Shown here one piece after another: positions 8,122 through 16,272 of a DNA stretch of 64,000 nt. The translations under genes and the position numbers were made by a program. Below the pieces are notes generated by a model that saw only the letters and a program-made list of their open reading frames with translations, did not search any database and was not told the origin of the DNA. Position 1 is the stretch's first letter; each line of letters begins with the position of its first letter. This DNA is from JAKFWI01 sp031399165 (GTDB lineage: Bacteria > Pseudomonadota > Alphaproteobacteria > Caulobacterales > Aquidulcibacteraceae), in NCBI GenBank assembly GCA_031399165.1, contig JANNOO010000043.1, forward strand, positions 124,001 through 188,000, given 5' to 3'.

Positions 8122-10314
8122 ATGAACAATTTCAAGATCGACATCGACGCCGACGGCATTGCGGTCATCACATTCGACGCGCCCGGCAAATCGATGAACA
8201 CGATCACGGCAGAGGTGATCAAAGAAGTCGGCGAGATTGCCGGGATGCTGAAGACCGACGCGGCGCTTAAAGGCGCCGTCCTGATATCGGGCAAGGAAAG
8301 CGGCTTCTGCGCCGGCGCTGATCTCAATTCGCTGTTCAGCGGCGAGATCGATGCGCGCACTGATGCGGGGCGCAAGGCGGCGTTCGACGAGGTTTCCGCA
8401 CTCAATCGCGCGCTCCGTTCCCTCGAAACGAACGGAAAGCCGGTGGCGATCGCGCTGGAGGGGCTGGCGCTTGGCGGTGGGTTAGAAATCGCGCTGGCTT
8501 GCCATTACCGCGTCGCGGCGGACAACCCGAAGGTCAAATTCGGTCTGCCGGAATCCAAGATCGGCCTTCTGCCCGGCGGCGGCGGCACACAGCGTTTGCC
8601 GCGCCTGATCGGCGCACAGCCGGCGCTGATGATGATGCTGCTCGGCGAAAACAAATCGCCGGCGGACGGAAAAATGCTCGGCTTCATCGATGAGCTTGCC
8701 GCGCCGGGCAAGACGATCGATGCCGCAAAAGCGTGGCTTAAAGGCAAAACTAAAGTGGTCGCCCGCTGGGACGAGAAGGGTTTCAAGATTCCCGGCGGCG
8801 GACCTTACACGCCGAGCGGCGCGATGGTGTTCATTGGCGCAAATGCGATGCTCGCCAAGCAGACCTACGGCAACTATCCGCAGCAGACCAACATTCTGAA
8901 AGCGGTCTACGAAGGACTGCAAGTGCCAATGGATGCGGCGCTGCGCATCGAGGCTCGCTATTTCGCAAATACGCTGATGGGACCGGCCGCCAAGGGGATG
9001 ATGCGCACGTTGTTCGTGTCGCTGCAGGAGCTCGGTAAGGGCGCCAACCGCCCTCCCAACGTTTCAAAATACGAAGTGAAAAAAGCCGCCGTGCTTGGTG
9101 CGGGCATGATGGGCGCCGGGATCGCTTACGTGCAGGCGCTTGCGGGCATTGAGACCGTGCTGCTCGACGTAAGCCAGCAAGGCGCCGACAAGGGCAAGGC
9201 CCACGCCAAGGACATTCTCGATAAACAGGTCAGCCGTGGCCGTATGGACAAGGCTAAGGCGGAAAGCGTGCTGGCGCTCATCACCGCCAGCGCCGATTAT
9301 TCACTAATCAAGGGCGCCGATATCGTCATCGAAGCGGTGTTCGAGAAAATGGAGCTGAAGGCCGAAGTAACGAAAAAAGCTGAGGCCCATCTCGCTGACA
9401 CCGCCGTGTTTGGATCTAACACATCAACCTTGCCGATTTCCGATCTGGCGAAGGCGAGTGCGCGTCCGGAGAATTTTATCGGCGTGCATTTTTTCTCGCC
9501 GGTGGACAGGATGGGGCTCGTAGAGATCATTCTCGGCAAAGAGACGAGCCAGGAAGCGCTCGCCAAGGCGATCGACTACGTTCTGAAGATCAAGAAGACG
9601 CCGATCGTAGTCAACGATTCCCGCGGCTTTTACACGTCGCGCGTGTTCAGCACGTATATCGGCGAAGGCATGGTGATGTTGGCTGAGGGCGTGAAGCCGG
9701 CGATCATCGAAAATGTCGGGCGGATGACCGGCATGCCGCGCGCGCCGCTGGAGATGAGCGATGACGTTGCGCTCGATCTGGCGTTCAAGGTGAAGAACGA
9801 AACCAAGAAAGCGCTTGGCGGCGCCTATGAGGACAGCAAGGCCGACGCGATCCTTGAAGCCATGGTCGAGAAACTGGGCCGCTACGGCCGCAAGAATGGT
9901 AAAGGCTTCTACGACTATCCCGGTGATGGCTCGAAGAAAAAACTCTGGCCAGGCCTCGCTGAACTTGCGCCGGTGACAGTCGATGAATGTCCGCCGGCGT
10001 TGCGAGACGAATACAAGAAACGCCTGCTTTACATTCAGGCTCTGGAAACGGCGCGTTGCTTCGATGAAGGCGTAATCACCGCTCCGCGCGATGCCGACGT
10101 CGGCTCGATCCTTGCCTGGGGATTTGCCCCTTACACAGGCGGCGTAATCAGCATGATGGACCTCATGGGCCTGCCAGCGTTCGTCGCCGAATGTGACTCG
10201 CTGGCCGCGAAATATGGCGATCGGTTCAAGCCGAACGCGCTGCTGCGCGACATGGCCAGGAAGGGCGAGACCTTCTATGGCCGCTATGGCGCGCAACAGA
10301 AAAAGGCCGCCTAG
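8122..10314 (+). CDS. bifunctional enoyl-CoA hydratase / 3-hydroxyacyl-CoA dehydrogenase
   Basis: A 730-residue multifunctional beta-oxidation protein of the FadB/FadJ type. The N-terminal hydratase domain shows SGFCAGADLNSL, ALGGGLEIALACHYR and GLPESKIGLLPGGGGTQRL, carrying the two expected glutamates. The NAD-binding dehydrogenase domain begins near residue 322 (AVLGAGMMGAGIAYVQ) and includes GVHFFSPVDRMGLVEI; the C-terminal 3HCDH domain follows to the end. It converts enoyl-CoA to 3-ketoacyl-CoA, which the adjacent thiolase cleaves. It is the last gene of the operon; the irr gene follows 46 bases later behind its own regulatory site. Confidence 0.93.
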   Translation: MNNFKIDIDADGIAVITFDAPGKSMNTITAEVIKEVGEIAGMLKTDAALKGAVLISGKESGFCAGADLNSLFSGEIDARTDAGRKAAFDEVSALNRALRSLETNGKPVAIALEGLALGGGLEIALACHYRVAADNPKVKFGLPESKIGLLPGGGGTQRLPRLIGAQPALMMMLLGENKSPADGKMLGFIDELAAPGKTIDAAKAWLKGKTKVVARWDEKGFKIPGGGPYTPSGAMVFIGANAMLAKQTYGNYPQQTNILKAVYEGLQVPMDAALRIEARYFANTLMGPAAKGMMRTLFVSLQELGKGANRPPNVSKYEVKKAAVLGAGMMGAGIAYVQALAGIETVLLDVSQQGADKGKAHAKDILDKQVSRGRMDKAKAESVLALITASADYSLIKGADIVIEAVFEKMELKAEVTKKAEAHLADTAVFGSNTSTLPISDLAKASARPENFIGVHFFSPVDRMGLVEIILGKETSQEALAKAIDYVLKIKKTPIVVNDSRGFYTSRVFSTYIGEGMVMLAEGVKPAIIENVGRMTGMPRAPLEMSDDVALDLAFKVKNETKKALGGAYEDSKADAILEAMVEKLGRYGRKNGKGFYDYPGDGSKKKLWPGLAELAPVTVDECPPALRDEYKKRLLYIQALETARCFDEGVITAPRDADVGSILAWGFAPYTGGVISMMDLMGLPAFVAECDSLAAKYGDRFKPNALLRDMARKGETFYGRYGAQQKKAA

Positions 10315-10331
10315 GGCCCGGCTGCTTGCAA

Positions 10332-10348
10332 TTTAGAATGATCCTAAG
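10332..10348. promoter_or_regulatory. iron control element (ICE-like) upstream of irr
   Basis: TTTAGAATGATCCTAAG matches the alphaproteobacterial ICE consensus TTTAGAA-N3-TTCTAAA at 12 of 14 defined positions. It lies 13 bases before the irr start. Irr binds ICE elements. Autoregulation is the simplest reading; the position so close to the start codon suggests repression. Confidence 0.65.
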
Positions 10349-10360
10349 TAGAGTGCGGGT

Positions 10361-10795
10361 ATGATGAAGGATCGCGCTGAATGCGGGTCTAACGGCCGTG
10401 TTCTGGAAATGCTGCGTTTCGCGGGGCTGAAGCCAACGCGGCAGCGTCTTGCGTTAGGCGAATTATTGTTTGCCGGCGAGGATCGCCACGTCTCTTGTGA
10501 AAGCCTGTTTGAAGAAGCGCGCGCAAGCGGCGCGGAGCTGTCTCTGGCTACGGTTTACAATACGCTGCACCAGTTCCGCCATGCGGGTCTTCTGCGCGAA
10601 GTTCATCTCGACGCCGAGCGGCGGTGGTTCGACACGAATGTGGGTGAGCACCACCACTTTTACGTCGAGGAAACCGGCGCGCTGATGGACATCCCTGCTG
10701 ACAGCGTGGCGATAACAGCTTTGCCAGCGCCTCCGCGCGGATTTGCGATCGAGGGCGTGGATGTTGTCGTGCGCGTTCGCGCAAAGGGCCTTTAA
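10361..10795 (+). CDS. irr: Irr-type Fur family iron response regulator
   Basis: A 144-residue Fur-family protein with the marks of Irr: winged helix GLKPTRQRLALGELLF, recognition segment LSLATVYNTLHQFRHAGLL, and the histidine cluster GEHHHFYVEETG near residue 97 that binds heme or metal in Irr proteins. It lacks the C-terminal CxxC zinc site of classical Fur and Zur. Irr controls heme synthesis and iron uptake in alphaproteobacteria according to heme status. An ICE-like element sits right in front. A second ATG at 10364 is an equally possible start. It follows the beta-oxidation operon in the same direction but probably has its own promoter. Confidence 0.9.
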   Translation: MMKDRAECGSNGRVLEMLRFAGLKPTRQRLALGELLFAGEDRHVSCESLFEEARASGAELSLATVYNTLHQFRHAGLLREVHLDAERRWFDTNVGEHHHFYVEETGALMDIPADSVAITALPAPPRGFAIEGVDVVVRVRAKGL

Positions 10796-10808
10796 GCCTT
10801 TAGCGCTC

Positions 10809-12029
10809 TCAATCGCGACGATCAGGCGCAAGAAACTTGGCGACATTTGAAAGAAACATCGCAAACGGCATAGCGCCGGCCCCTGTGAGAGTCGCTAGCA
10901 TCAGCCGTGAAAAAGGCCAACAGCGCGATAGCGGTCCCATGAAGCAGTCGCGCACCCAACCGATAAAGCGCGAGCGCGACTGGAACACGGGCGTCAGCGC
11001 GGCTGACATGAACTGCACCCAAGCTACCTTTGCCGCGCGTTGCTTGCGATAATAATTCAGCGCAGCTGTCGGGGAACGGTCTTTCAGCGCCTCCGCGAGC
11101 GTTACGGCATCGACAAGCGCCAAATTGGCGCCTTGGCCGAGTTGGGGCGATGTGGCGTGAGCAGCGTCGCCGAGCAGGAGCGTTGCGCCTGCCGCCCACG
11201 GCCAGGCCTGCACGTCGCGGTATCGCGCGTAAGGCAGCGACTGAAAATCTTCAGCGCCGTGTAGCAGGCGGGCGGCTTCAGGCCAGTATGAAGCAATTTC
11301 CGTCCGCCACGATTCCAGGCCTCGCGCCCGCCAGACATCATGCTCGTCCTGGCGCAACGACCAGAACAGCGCAACGTGCTTGCGCGCGTCATCGGGCGCC
11401 GCGCCGACCGGCAGCACGCCGATCATTACGCGTGCGCCCGCGTAAACCTGACTGAGCACGCCGTCCCAGCGTCCTTCCGGATCGGGACAGATTGTCCAGA
11501 TCGCACCCCAAGGATAGAGCGGCGAGCGCGCCTTTGGCGCGATCGCATCGCGCAGCGCCGAGGCCGCTCCATTAGCGACGATGGTCATATCGAAAGGCCC
11601 ATGCGCGGCGCCTCCGGTATCAACGAGTGTCGGATTGGGTGCGCTCTTGATCGCGACAATGTCGCAAGCCGGGCGCACCTGCACGCCGGCAGCGAGGACG
11701 GCGCGGTACAGGACGTCAAATAGACTCGCCCGGTGAATGCCGAGTCCGTAACAGCCGGTCCGCCAATCCTGGTAGCGGATATCCATCACAACGCGGCCTT
11801 TCGGCGTCGCGCCGCGCAGCGCAATAACGCGGGCGCCGAACGCCTCAATCTCTTCGCGCAAGCCGAGGAGGGACAACGCGTCCAGTCCAGAGGGCTGCAA
11901 CAGTAACCCCGCGCCTAGCGGCTGAGGTTCCGAAAAACGTTCGAAGATCGTGACGGCGTGCCCGGTACGCGCCAGGGCAATCGCCGCCGCCATGCCGCCT
12001 ATGCCGCAGCCGATGATGCCGATCCGCAT
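10809..12029 (-). CDS. FAD-dependent aromatic-type monooxygenase
   Basis: A 406-residue class A flavin monooxygenase (UbiH / salicylate hydroxylase-like). The dinucleotide fold opens the protein (IIGCGIGGMAAAIALARTG, then IFERF), and the FAD ribityl motif LLLGDAAHATSPQLGQGAN is at about residue 285. Such enzymes hydroxylate aromatic or quinone-like substrates using NAD(P)H and oxygen; the substrate is not evident. The start is the ATG at 12029-12027, whose first base is also the last base of the vsr stop codon (TAATG), so translation is probably coupled to vsr. An upstream in-frame start at 12086 would run into vsr and is not needed. No metabolic link between the enzyme and the DNA repair nuclease is apparent. 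Confidence 0.85.
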   Translation of the reverse strand: MRIGIIGCGIGGMAAAIALARTGHAVTIFERFSEPQPLGAGLLLQPSGLDALSLLGLREEIEAFGARVIALRGATPKGRVVMDIRYQDWRTGCYGLGIHRASLFDVLYRAVLAAGVQVRPACDIVAIKSAPNPTLVDTGGAAHGPFDMTIVANGAASALRDAIAPKARSPLYPWGAIWTICPDPEGRWDGVLSQVYAGARVMIGVLPVGAAPDDARKHVALFWSLRQDEHDVWRARGLESWRTEIASYWPEAARLLHGAEDFQSLPYARYRDVQAWPWAAGATLLLGDAAHATSPQLGQGANLALVDAVTLAEALKDRSPTAALNYYRKQRAAKVAWVQFMSAALTPVFQSRSRFIGWVRDCFMGPLSRCWPFSRLMLATLTGAGAMPFAMFLSNVAKFLAPDRRD

Positions 12030-12448
12030 TATTTGAGAAAGCCCAGCAAACGCCGGCGCAGAGCCGGTTCGTCCTTGGTTTGGCATTCCCAGATCGTCAG
12101 CACGCGCCAGCCCTCGCCTGAAAGCGTGGCGAGATGGCGCTTATCGCGCGCGCGATTGCGCTCTACCTTTGCCTGCCAATAGGCGCGGTTGGCTTTCGGC
12201 ACGCGTGCGCCGCGGGCGCAATCGTGGCCGTGCCAGAAACAGCCGTGTACGAAGATCACCGCTTTCCGCGAGCGCAGAACAATGTCTGGCGCGCCGGGCA
12301 GGGCGCGGACGTTCAACCGATAGCGGTATCCGTCCGCCCACAACAGCTTTCGCACGACAAGCTCAGGCTTCGTGTTCGTGCCCTTGACCGCGCGCATGAC
12401 GGCGGAGCGTTTGTCTGGTGTGAGGGGATCAGATCGTACAGTTGACAT
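12029..12448 (-). CDS. vsr: very short patch repair endonuclease Vsr
   Basis: A 139-residue Vsr-type nuclease, the usual family length. It nicks next to T:G mismatches that arise when 5-methylcytosine deaminates, so it accompanies cytosine-5 methyltransferases. Motifs: TPDKRSAVMRAVKGTNTKPE at the N-terminus, catalytic aspartate D55 in GAPDIVLRSRKAVIFVHG, and the histidine/cysteine cluster GCFWHGHDC (residues 69-77) for zinc and catalysis. A plus-strand methyltransferase starts 92 bases away in the opposite direction, and a fossil of a minus-strand dcm lies 2.1 kb upstream in the original direction. A LexA-type box lies 17 bases upstream of the start. The stop overlaps the start of the monooxygenase gene. 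Confidence 0.93.
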   Translation of the reverse strand: MSTVRSDPLTPDKRSAVMRAVKGTNTKPELVVRKLLWADGYRYRLNVRALPGAPDIVLRSRKAVIFVHGCFWHGHDCARGARVPKANRAYWQAKVERNRARDKRHLATLSGEGWRVLTIWECQTKDEPALRRRLLGFLK

Positions 12449-12464
12449 TAAACAAATATTAACA

Positions 12465-12479
12465 GAACATTACAAGAAC
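12465..12479. promoter_or_regulatory. LexA-type SOS box GAAC-N7-GAAC between vsr and dcm
   Basis: GAAC ATTACAA GAAC is an exact match to the alphaproteobacterial LexA operator (GAAC-N7-GAAC, the same as GTTC-N7-GTTC on the other strand). It is 17 bases upstream of the vsr start and about 60 bases before the methyltransferase start. The inner bases resemble those of the box at 17330-17344. It could place vsr, the methyltransferase or both under SOS control. Confidence 0.6.
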
Positions 12480-12540
12480 AGTTGTTGGCGGAAATTGAGA
12501 CTCGCACCGCAATCAATTTGAAGGCCAATAGGGGTGCCGC

Positions 12541-13725
12541 TTGCCAACTTTTTTCGAGTTCTTTGCCGGCGGCGGGATGGTTCGCGCTGGACTTGGACAG
12601 GAGTGGGCATGCGAATTCGCCAACGATTTTGACCGAAGGAAGTATGAGACTTACTGTCGAAACTGGGGGGCGAACGAGATTGTTTGCGATGACATCAATA
12701 ACATTGACTCTGACGCGCTTCCAAAGACTCCGCATCTCGTCTGGGCATCATTCCCCTGCCAAGACTTGTCTTTGGCGGGTGGCGGCGCTGGTCTAAGGGG
12801 CGATCGCTCCGGAACATTTTGGCCATTTTGGAAACGCGTTGAAGCAATGGGCAAGCGAGGCCCTTTGCCAAATTTCATTGTTCTGGAAAATGTTTGCGGA
12901 ACCCTGACGTCTCATGGCGGCAAGGATTTTGCGGCAATTATTGGCGAGTTTAGGAGGCTAGGGCTAAGCGTAGGGGCTATGGTGATCGATGCCGAGCTAT
13001 TCCTTCCGCAATCGCGACCGCGCCTGTTTTTTGTAGGCGTTTCAACAAGAGATCGAGTGCCAGACGATCTTATTGGACCCGGCCCGCAAGAGCCTTGGCA
13101 TCCGGCGCCCTTGAAGCGCGCGTATATGAATTTGTCAGTTGAAGATAGGGCCGCGTGGTTGTGGTGGCGTATGCCGCTACCAAAAAAGCGAAAGACGACA
13201 TTCGCGAGCCTTGTTGAGTCCAATCCAACTGATGTTGCTTGGCACACCAAAGAAGAAACGAGGACGTTGCTTAGCATGATGGCGCCTGCGCACCGTCGTC
13301 GTGTCGAACAAGCCAAACTAGCTGGACGCCCGATGGTAGGCGCAATTTATAAGCGCACTAGGCGTGATGAGGCTGGGCAAAAGGTCCAGCGTGCGGAGGT
13401 TAGATTCGATGAGGTTGCTGGCTGCCTAAGAACTCCAGCAGGTGGATCGAGCAGGCAGACGCTGTTGATGATAGATGGAAAAGATGTGCGATCTAGGCTG
13501 ATCTCTGCACGAGAAACAGCTCGTCTTATGGGGCTGCCGGACAGCTATATTCTACCGGCTAGATATAACGAAGCGTATCATCTGACCGGCGACGGAGTAG
13601 TCGTGCCGGTGGTTCGCCACATAAGTAATTCTCTTTTTTTGCCCACTCTGGTTGGGAAAAAGGTGGAGGCTGCCGGTGAGCTGCATCCTGTGCAATTGCG
13701 GGGCCGCGCTTCAGCAAAGAATTGA
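12541..13725 (+). CDS. DNA (cytosine-5) methyltransferase of a restriction-modification pair
   Basis: A 394-residue C5 methyltransferase. Motif I is FFEFFAGGGMVRAGLG at the N-terminus, motif IV with the catalytic cysteine is SFPCQDLSLAGGGAGL (C73), motif VI is VLENVCG (about 115-121), and motif VIII is LPQSRPRLFFVGV. The target recognition region spans roughly 190-310, and motif IX/X follows (ARETARLMGLPDSYILP). The start is TTG at 12541; an AGGGG lies shortly before it. Base composition is visibly lower in GC than the neighbouring genes. It overlaps by about 50 bases the next gene, a likely restriction enzyme, and stands back to back with vsr. The recognition sequence cannot be told from the sequence. 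Confidence 0.9.
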   Translation: MPTFFEFFAGGGMVRAGLGQEWACEFANDFDRRKYETYCRNWGANEIVCDDINNIDSDALPKTPHLVWASFPCQDLSLAGGGAGLRGDRSGTFWPFWKRVEAMGKRGPLPNFIVLENVCGTLTSHGGKDFAAIIGEFRRLGLSVGAMVIDAELFLPQSRPRLFFVGVSTRDRVPDDLIGPGPQEPWHPAPLKRAYMNLSVEDRAAWLWWRMPLPKKRKTTFASLVESNPTDVAWHTKEETRTLLSMMAPAHRRRVEQAKLAGRPMVGAIYKRTRRDEAGQKVQRAEVRFDEVAGCLRTPAGGSSRQTLLMIDGKDVRSRLISARETARLMGLPDSYILPARYNEAYHLTGDGVVVPVVRHISNSLFLPTLVGKKVEAAGELHPVQLRGRASAKN

Positions 13726-14527
13726 GGAGTTAGCAGAGAGGCTTAAGACGGCTTCTCACACGCTGATGCCCGAAATTCCGGAAGAAGAATTTTATAAGAG
13801 CGGTCTTCTACGCGGCGCGGTGGAGCACATGCGCGGCCAATACTCTGCGACAATGTCGTCGAAGCGCGATTTTGCGAAACTCGTTCTGAATCACTTGGAG
13901 GACAGAGGACTCATTAGCGGTTGGGAGCCGGCAGGAAGTCAAAACCGTTACGACTATGAGGTGCGGTTGCTATCCGGTCGAATTGCGGCGATTGAGCTGA
14001 AAGGTTGTTTAGACGGGAACAACACCACAATATTTGAGCGGCCTGCTCGTGCACATGAGTTTGTGATTTGGAGCGTCTGCACAAATCCAAATGCAGTTCC
14101 GGAAAAAAACGCATGGTCGGGCATTCACACGCGTTTAAGCGCTGAGATCATTTTCCGAAAAGTCTGCGTGGACGGACTGATCATCTGGGACACGATGTGC
14201 GGTAGTGAGGCGCGACCATGTCCAAAGGTGTCTAGTACAACCAATCGGACCGACGTTGGCCAACACTCCCTTCCACCACCGTGCTTGTATCTCCTGCCAG
14301 GCACGGTGCCGACACCACGGAATAATCCGGAACCGACCCCTCACTCACTGAGTGAGGTTGAGTTTCTAGCAGTCCTGCATGAGGCCTTTGCCGGCAAGGA
14401 CACTGATGTAAACTACGTTCGAATTGCGGTTCGCCAAAACGGCAATGAGATCGAGCGGAGAACGACTATCTCGCGCGCATCTGAGGAACAGCGGTCGTCG
14501 AGGTGGACAGCGATTAGGCGCGCATAG
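13676..14527 (+). CDS. probable PD-(D/E)XK restriction endonuclease, unrecognised family
   Basis: This 283-residue protein is not one I can name. Its position, overlapping the end of a cytosine-5 methyltransferase gene by 50 bases, is that of a type II restriction enzyme. A candidate catalytic site is D93 in NRYDYEVRLLSGR followed by IAAIELKG, giving D...E107-L-K109, the PD-(D/E)XK arrangement on adjacent strands. The N-terminus holds a helical segment (residues 10-28) and the last 90 residues look variable. I chose the GTG at 13676 because GGTGGAGG lies 7 bases before it; a TTG at 13652 is the alternative. GC content is low, as in the methyltransferase. The stop lies two bases before the remnant of another methyltransferase on the opposite strand. 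Confidence 0.6.
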   Translation: MSCILCNCGAALQQRIEELAERLKTASHTLMPEIPEEEFYKSGLLRGAVEHMRGQYSATMSSKRDFAKLVLNHLEDRGLISGWEPAGSQNRYDYEVRLLSGRIAAIELKGCLDGNNTTIFERPARAHEFVIWSVCTNPNAVPEKNAWSGIHTRLSAEIIFRKVCVDGLIIWDTMCGSEARPCPKVSSTTNRTDVGQHSLPPPCLYLLPGTVPTPRNNPEPTPHSLSEVEFLAVLHEAFAGKDTDVNYVRIAVRQNGNEIERRTTISRASEEQRSSRWTAIRRA

Positions 14528-14528
14528 T

Positions 14529-14609
14529 TTAAAGGCAGCGCCAGTCGGGGCCGAGGCCGATGCGGGCCAGGCCGCCGCCTGCGAAGAACTCATAAAAGCG
14601 TCCGGCCAT
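14529..14609 (-). pseudogene. truncated N-terminus of a resident cytosine-5 methyltransferase (dcm remnant)
   Basis: Read on the minus strand from the ATG at 14609, the sequence encodes 26 residues, MAGRFYEFFAGGGLARIGLG followed by PDWRCL, then TAA. This is methyltransferase motif I and is collinear with the N-terminus of the intact methyltransferase nearby (EFFAGGG..RAGLG.EW), but the nucleotide sequence and strand differ. The frame is cut where the low-GC restriction-modification block ends. No C-terminal part was found on the minus strand beside vsr. The remnant points toward vsr, so it is most simply what is left of an original dcm-vsr operon. Confidence 0.75.
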
Positions 14610-14700
14610 GCTTGAATCACTTGGCATCGGCGTATGATAGGATGGGATGGGGCAGCCTCAATAGGCGCGGCGGGGAGTCGCGGGTGCAAGGGAGCGGCGT

Positions 14701-15537
14701 ATGGAGCTCTTAAGACGCAAGTTTGCCGGACGGTTCGGAGCGCTGGCGGCCGCCGCCGCGCTTGCTTCGTGCGGCCCGGATGGCGGTAGCCTCGGCGGGC
14801 AGGGGGCTGAGGGGCCCAAACCCTTAGATACCGACAAGGAAATTGCGGCCCTCGGCCCTGCTGCATCTGCCGAGGTGCAAAGCCTTTACGAGGGCGAGTT
14901 CGAAGCCGTGGGCGCCGAACCATTCTGGCGGCTCGATCTGCTGAACGAATGGGCCTCGTTCACTCGCCCGGGTCTTCAGGATGTGGGCGGCCTGCCTTCC
15001 CGGCGGGACTACCGGGCGCAGGGCGCACGGATCGTGGCAGGACCTTTGGTGATCACTCTACGCGCCGGCGCCTGCCAGCACGAAAGCGGCGAGACATTTC
15101 CATACAAGGCTGAAATCGATTTCGAAGGCGTGTCCTATGATGGCTGCGCGCGCCGAGGCGATGGCGCGGACGGCCGCGCCAATTGGGCAAGCCGGCTTGA
15201 AGAAATGATTCCGGCGATCGATGCGTGTCTGGCCCGCGCGGAAAACAAGCCGGCGCGCGTCAGTATCGCCTACCCGCAAGACAACGGGCTAACGAGTGTT
15301 CGGCTCATCGACGCCGAGGGTGGGCGCTACGAGTGCAATGTCGCTGCAGCTGGCGGTCAGGTGCAGTATTTCGGCACGCTTGCGGACCGGAACGTGCTGC
15401 AGGGAGAGCGTGATCCGCTATTCACGCGCGCTCCCACTGCGGCGCCAAAGCCCGCAAAAGCTGGTTGCGATCAGACGGAGCCTGCGAAGGGGGCGGACGG
15501 ACGCGACCTAGGCTTGCTGACGCGCTCGACCTGCTAG
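14701..15537 (+). CDS. hypothetical lipoprotein (COG3650-like)
   Basis: A 278-residue protein with a lipoprotein signal: a basic N-terminus, a hydrophobic alanine-rich stretch and the lipobox ALASC with cysteine 24. The middle region (YEGEFEAVGAEPFWRLDLLN, then LVITLRAGACQ and FEGVSYDGCARR) resembles uncharacterised periplasmic proteins in which a domain of about 100 residues with the pattern F.A.G.EP.W is followed by C-rich segments. The second half repeats elements of this kind. It is expected on the periplasmic side of a membrane. No function is known to me. It stands alone, with a convergent exoD gene ending two bases after it. Confidence 0.65.
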   Translation: MELLRRKFAGRFGALAAAAALASCGPDGGSLGGQGAEGPKPLDTDKEIAALGPAASAEVQSLYEGEFEAVGAEPFWRLDLLNEWASFTRPGLQDVGGLPSRRDYRAQGARIVAGPLVITLRAGACQHESGETFPYKAEIDFEGVSYDGCARRGDGADGRANWASRLEEMIPAIDACLARAENKPARVSIAYPQDNGLTSVRLIDAEGGRYECNVAAAGGQVQYFGTLADRNVLQGERDPLFTRAPTAAPKPAKAGCDQTEPAKGADGRDLGLLTRSTC

Positions 15538-15539
15538 TG

Positions 15540-16202
15540 CTAAAACCACGCGCCGCTGAACAGACCAGTCAGAATCTGGCCGATTTCATTCAGCACCACG
15601 ATTCCGACGCGGAACCCCAAATAGGCGATGAACAGCGAAATCGCCGCCATAGGCAGGGTGATGAGCGCCATGCGCCCGTCACGCTGAGCCAGCGCAAGCC
15701 CGGTGGCTGCGACTGTAATGCCAGGGGGCCAATTGCCCGCAGGAATAGGCAGCAACAGCACCAGCGCCATCAATAAAGTCTGCAAGCCCAACCATTGCTC
15801 CGCCGGCGGGCGGATGAACACTGACCAGCGCGGGCGGATGAATCGTTCGATTTTGCGCAGGGTCGGCAGGCCGGTGCGAATCGCGTTGTTGAGCGCCTCG
15901 CGCGGGACCGTCCAGGCCCGAACCGTGCGCGGCAGCCACAACTGATCGGCGCTCATCAGGAGCTGCACCGAAGGGGCGATTATCAACAGTCCGAAAATTG
16001 TGGAAATTCCCGGCACGTTCGGGATGCACATCGGGAGCGCCAGCAAAAGCAGGACGATCCCGACGGCCCTGCCTTCAAGACGCTGAAGAATTTCGCCGAC
16101 GCTCACGCGATCGGAGGGGAACGCGTCTAGCAAGTCAGCCAGCAGTACTGAGGCTGGCGGAGCCTCGCCGGTCACTACTAAAGCCTTGGCGGCCGAATCC
16201 AT
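15540..16202 (-). CDS. ExoD family membrane protein
   Basis: A 220-residue integral membrane protein of the ExoD family. Visible features are the N-terminal soluble segment (VSVGEILQRLEGRAVGIVLL), the paired hydrophobic segments ALPMCIPNVPGISTIFGLLI and LLIPIPAGNWPPGITVAATG, and two further spans toward the C-terminus. ExoD was named in Sinorhizobium, where mutants are altered in exopolysaccharide production and sensitive to alkali; its molecular activity is unknown. It converges with the lipoprotein gene before it and is divergent from the next one. Confidence 0.85.
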   Translation of the reverse strand: MDSAAKALVVTGEAPPASVLLADLLDAFPSDRVSVGEILQRLEGRAVGIVLLLLALPMCIPNVPGISTIFGLLIIAPSVQLLMSADQLWLPRTVRAWTVPREALNNAIRTGLPTLRKIERFIRPRWSVFIRPPAEQWLGLQTLLMALVLLLPIPAGNWPPGITVAATGLALAQRDGRMALITLPMAAISLFIAYLGFRVGIVVLNEIGQILTGLFSGAWF

Positions 16203-16272
16203 GCAACAAGGCCCTACGAACAGGTGGCGGACTGACGCCGCGCGCCGCGCCCCACAAGCGGGAACTTCCCCG

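Noticed and set aside
10780..10806. Short inverted repeat after irr as a terminator
   Set aside because: The stem is only five pairs and no T-run follows.
12448..12462. TTAA-N7-TTAA resembling a CtrA box at the vsr start
   Set aside because: It overlaps the vsr start codon and lies in a very AT-rich stretch where such a pattern is expected by chance.
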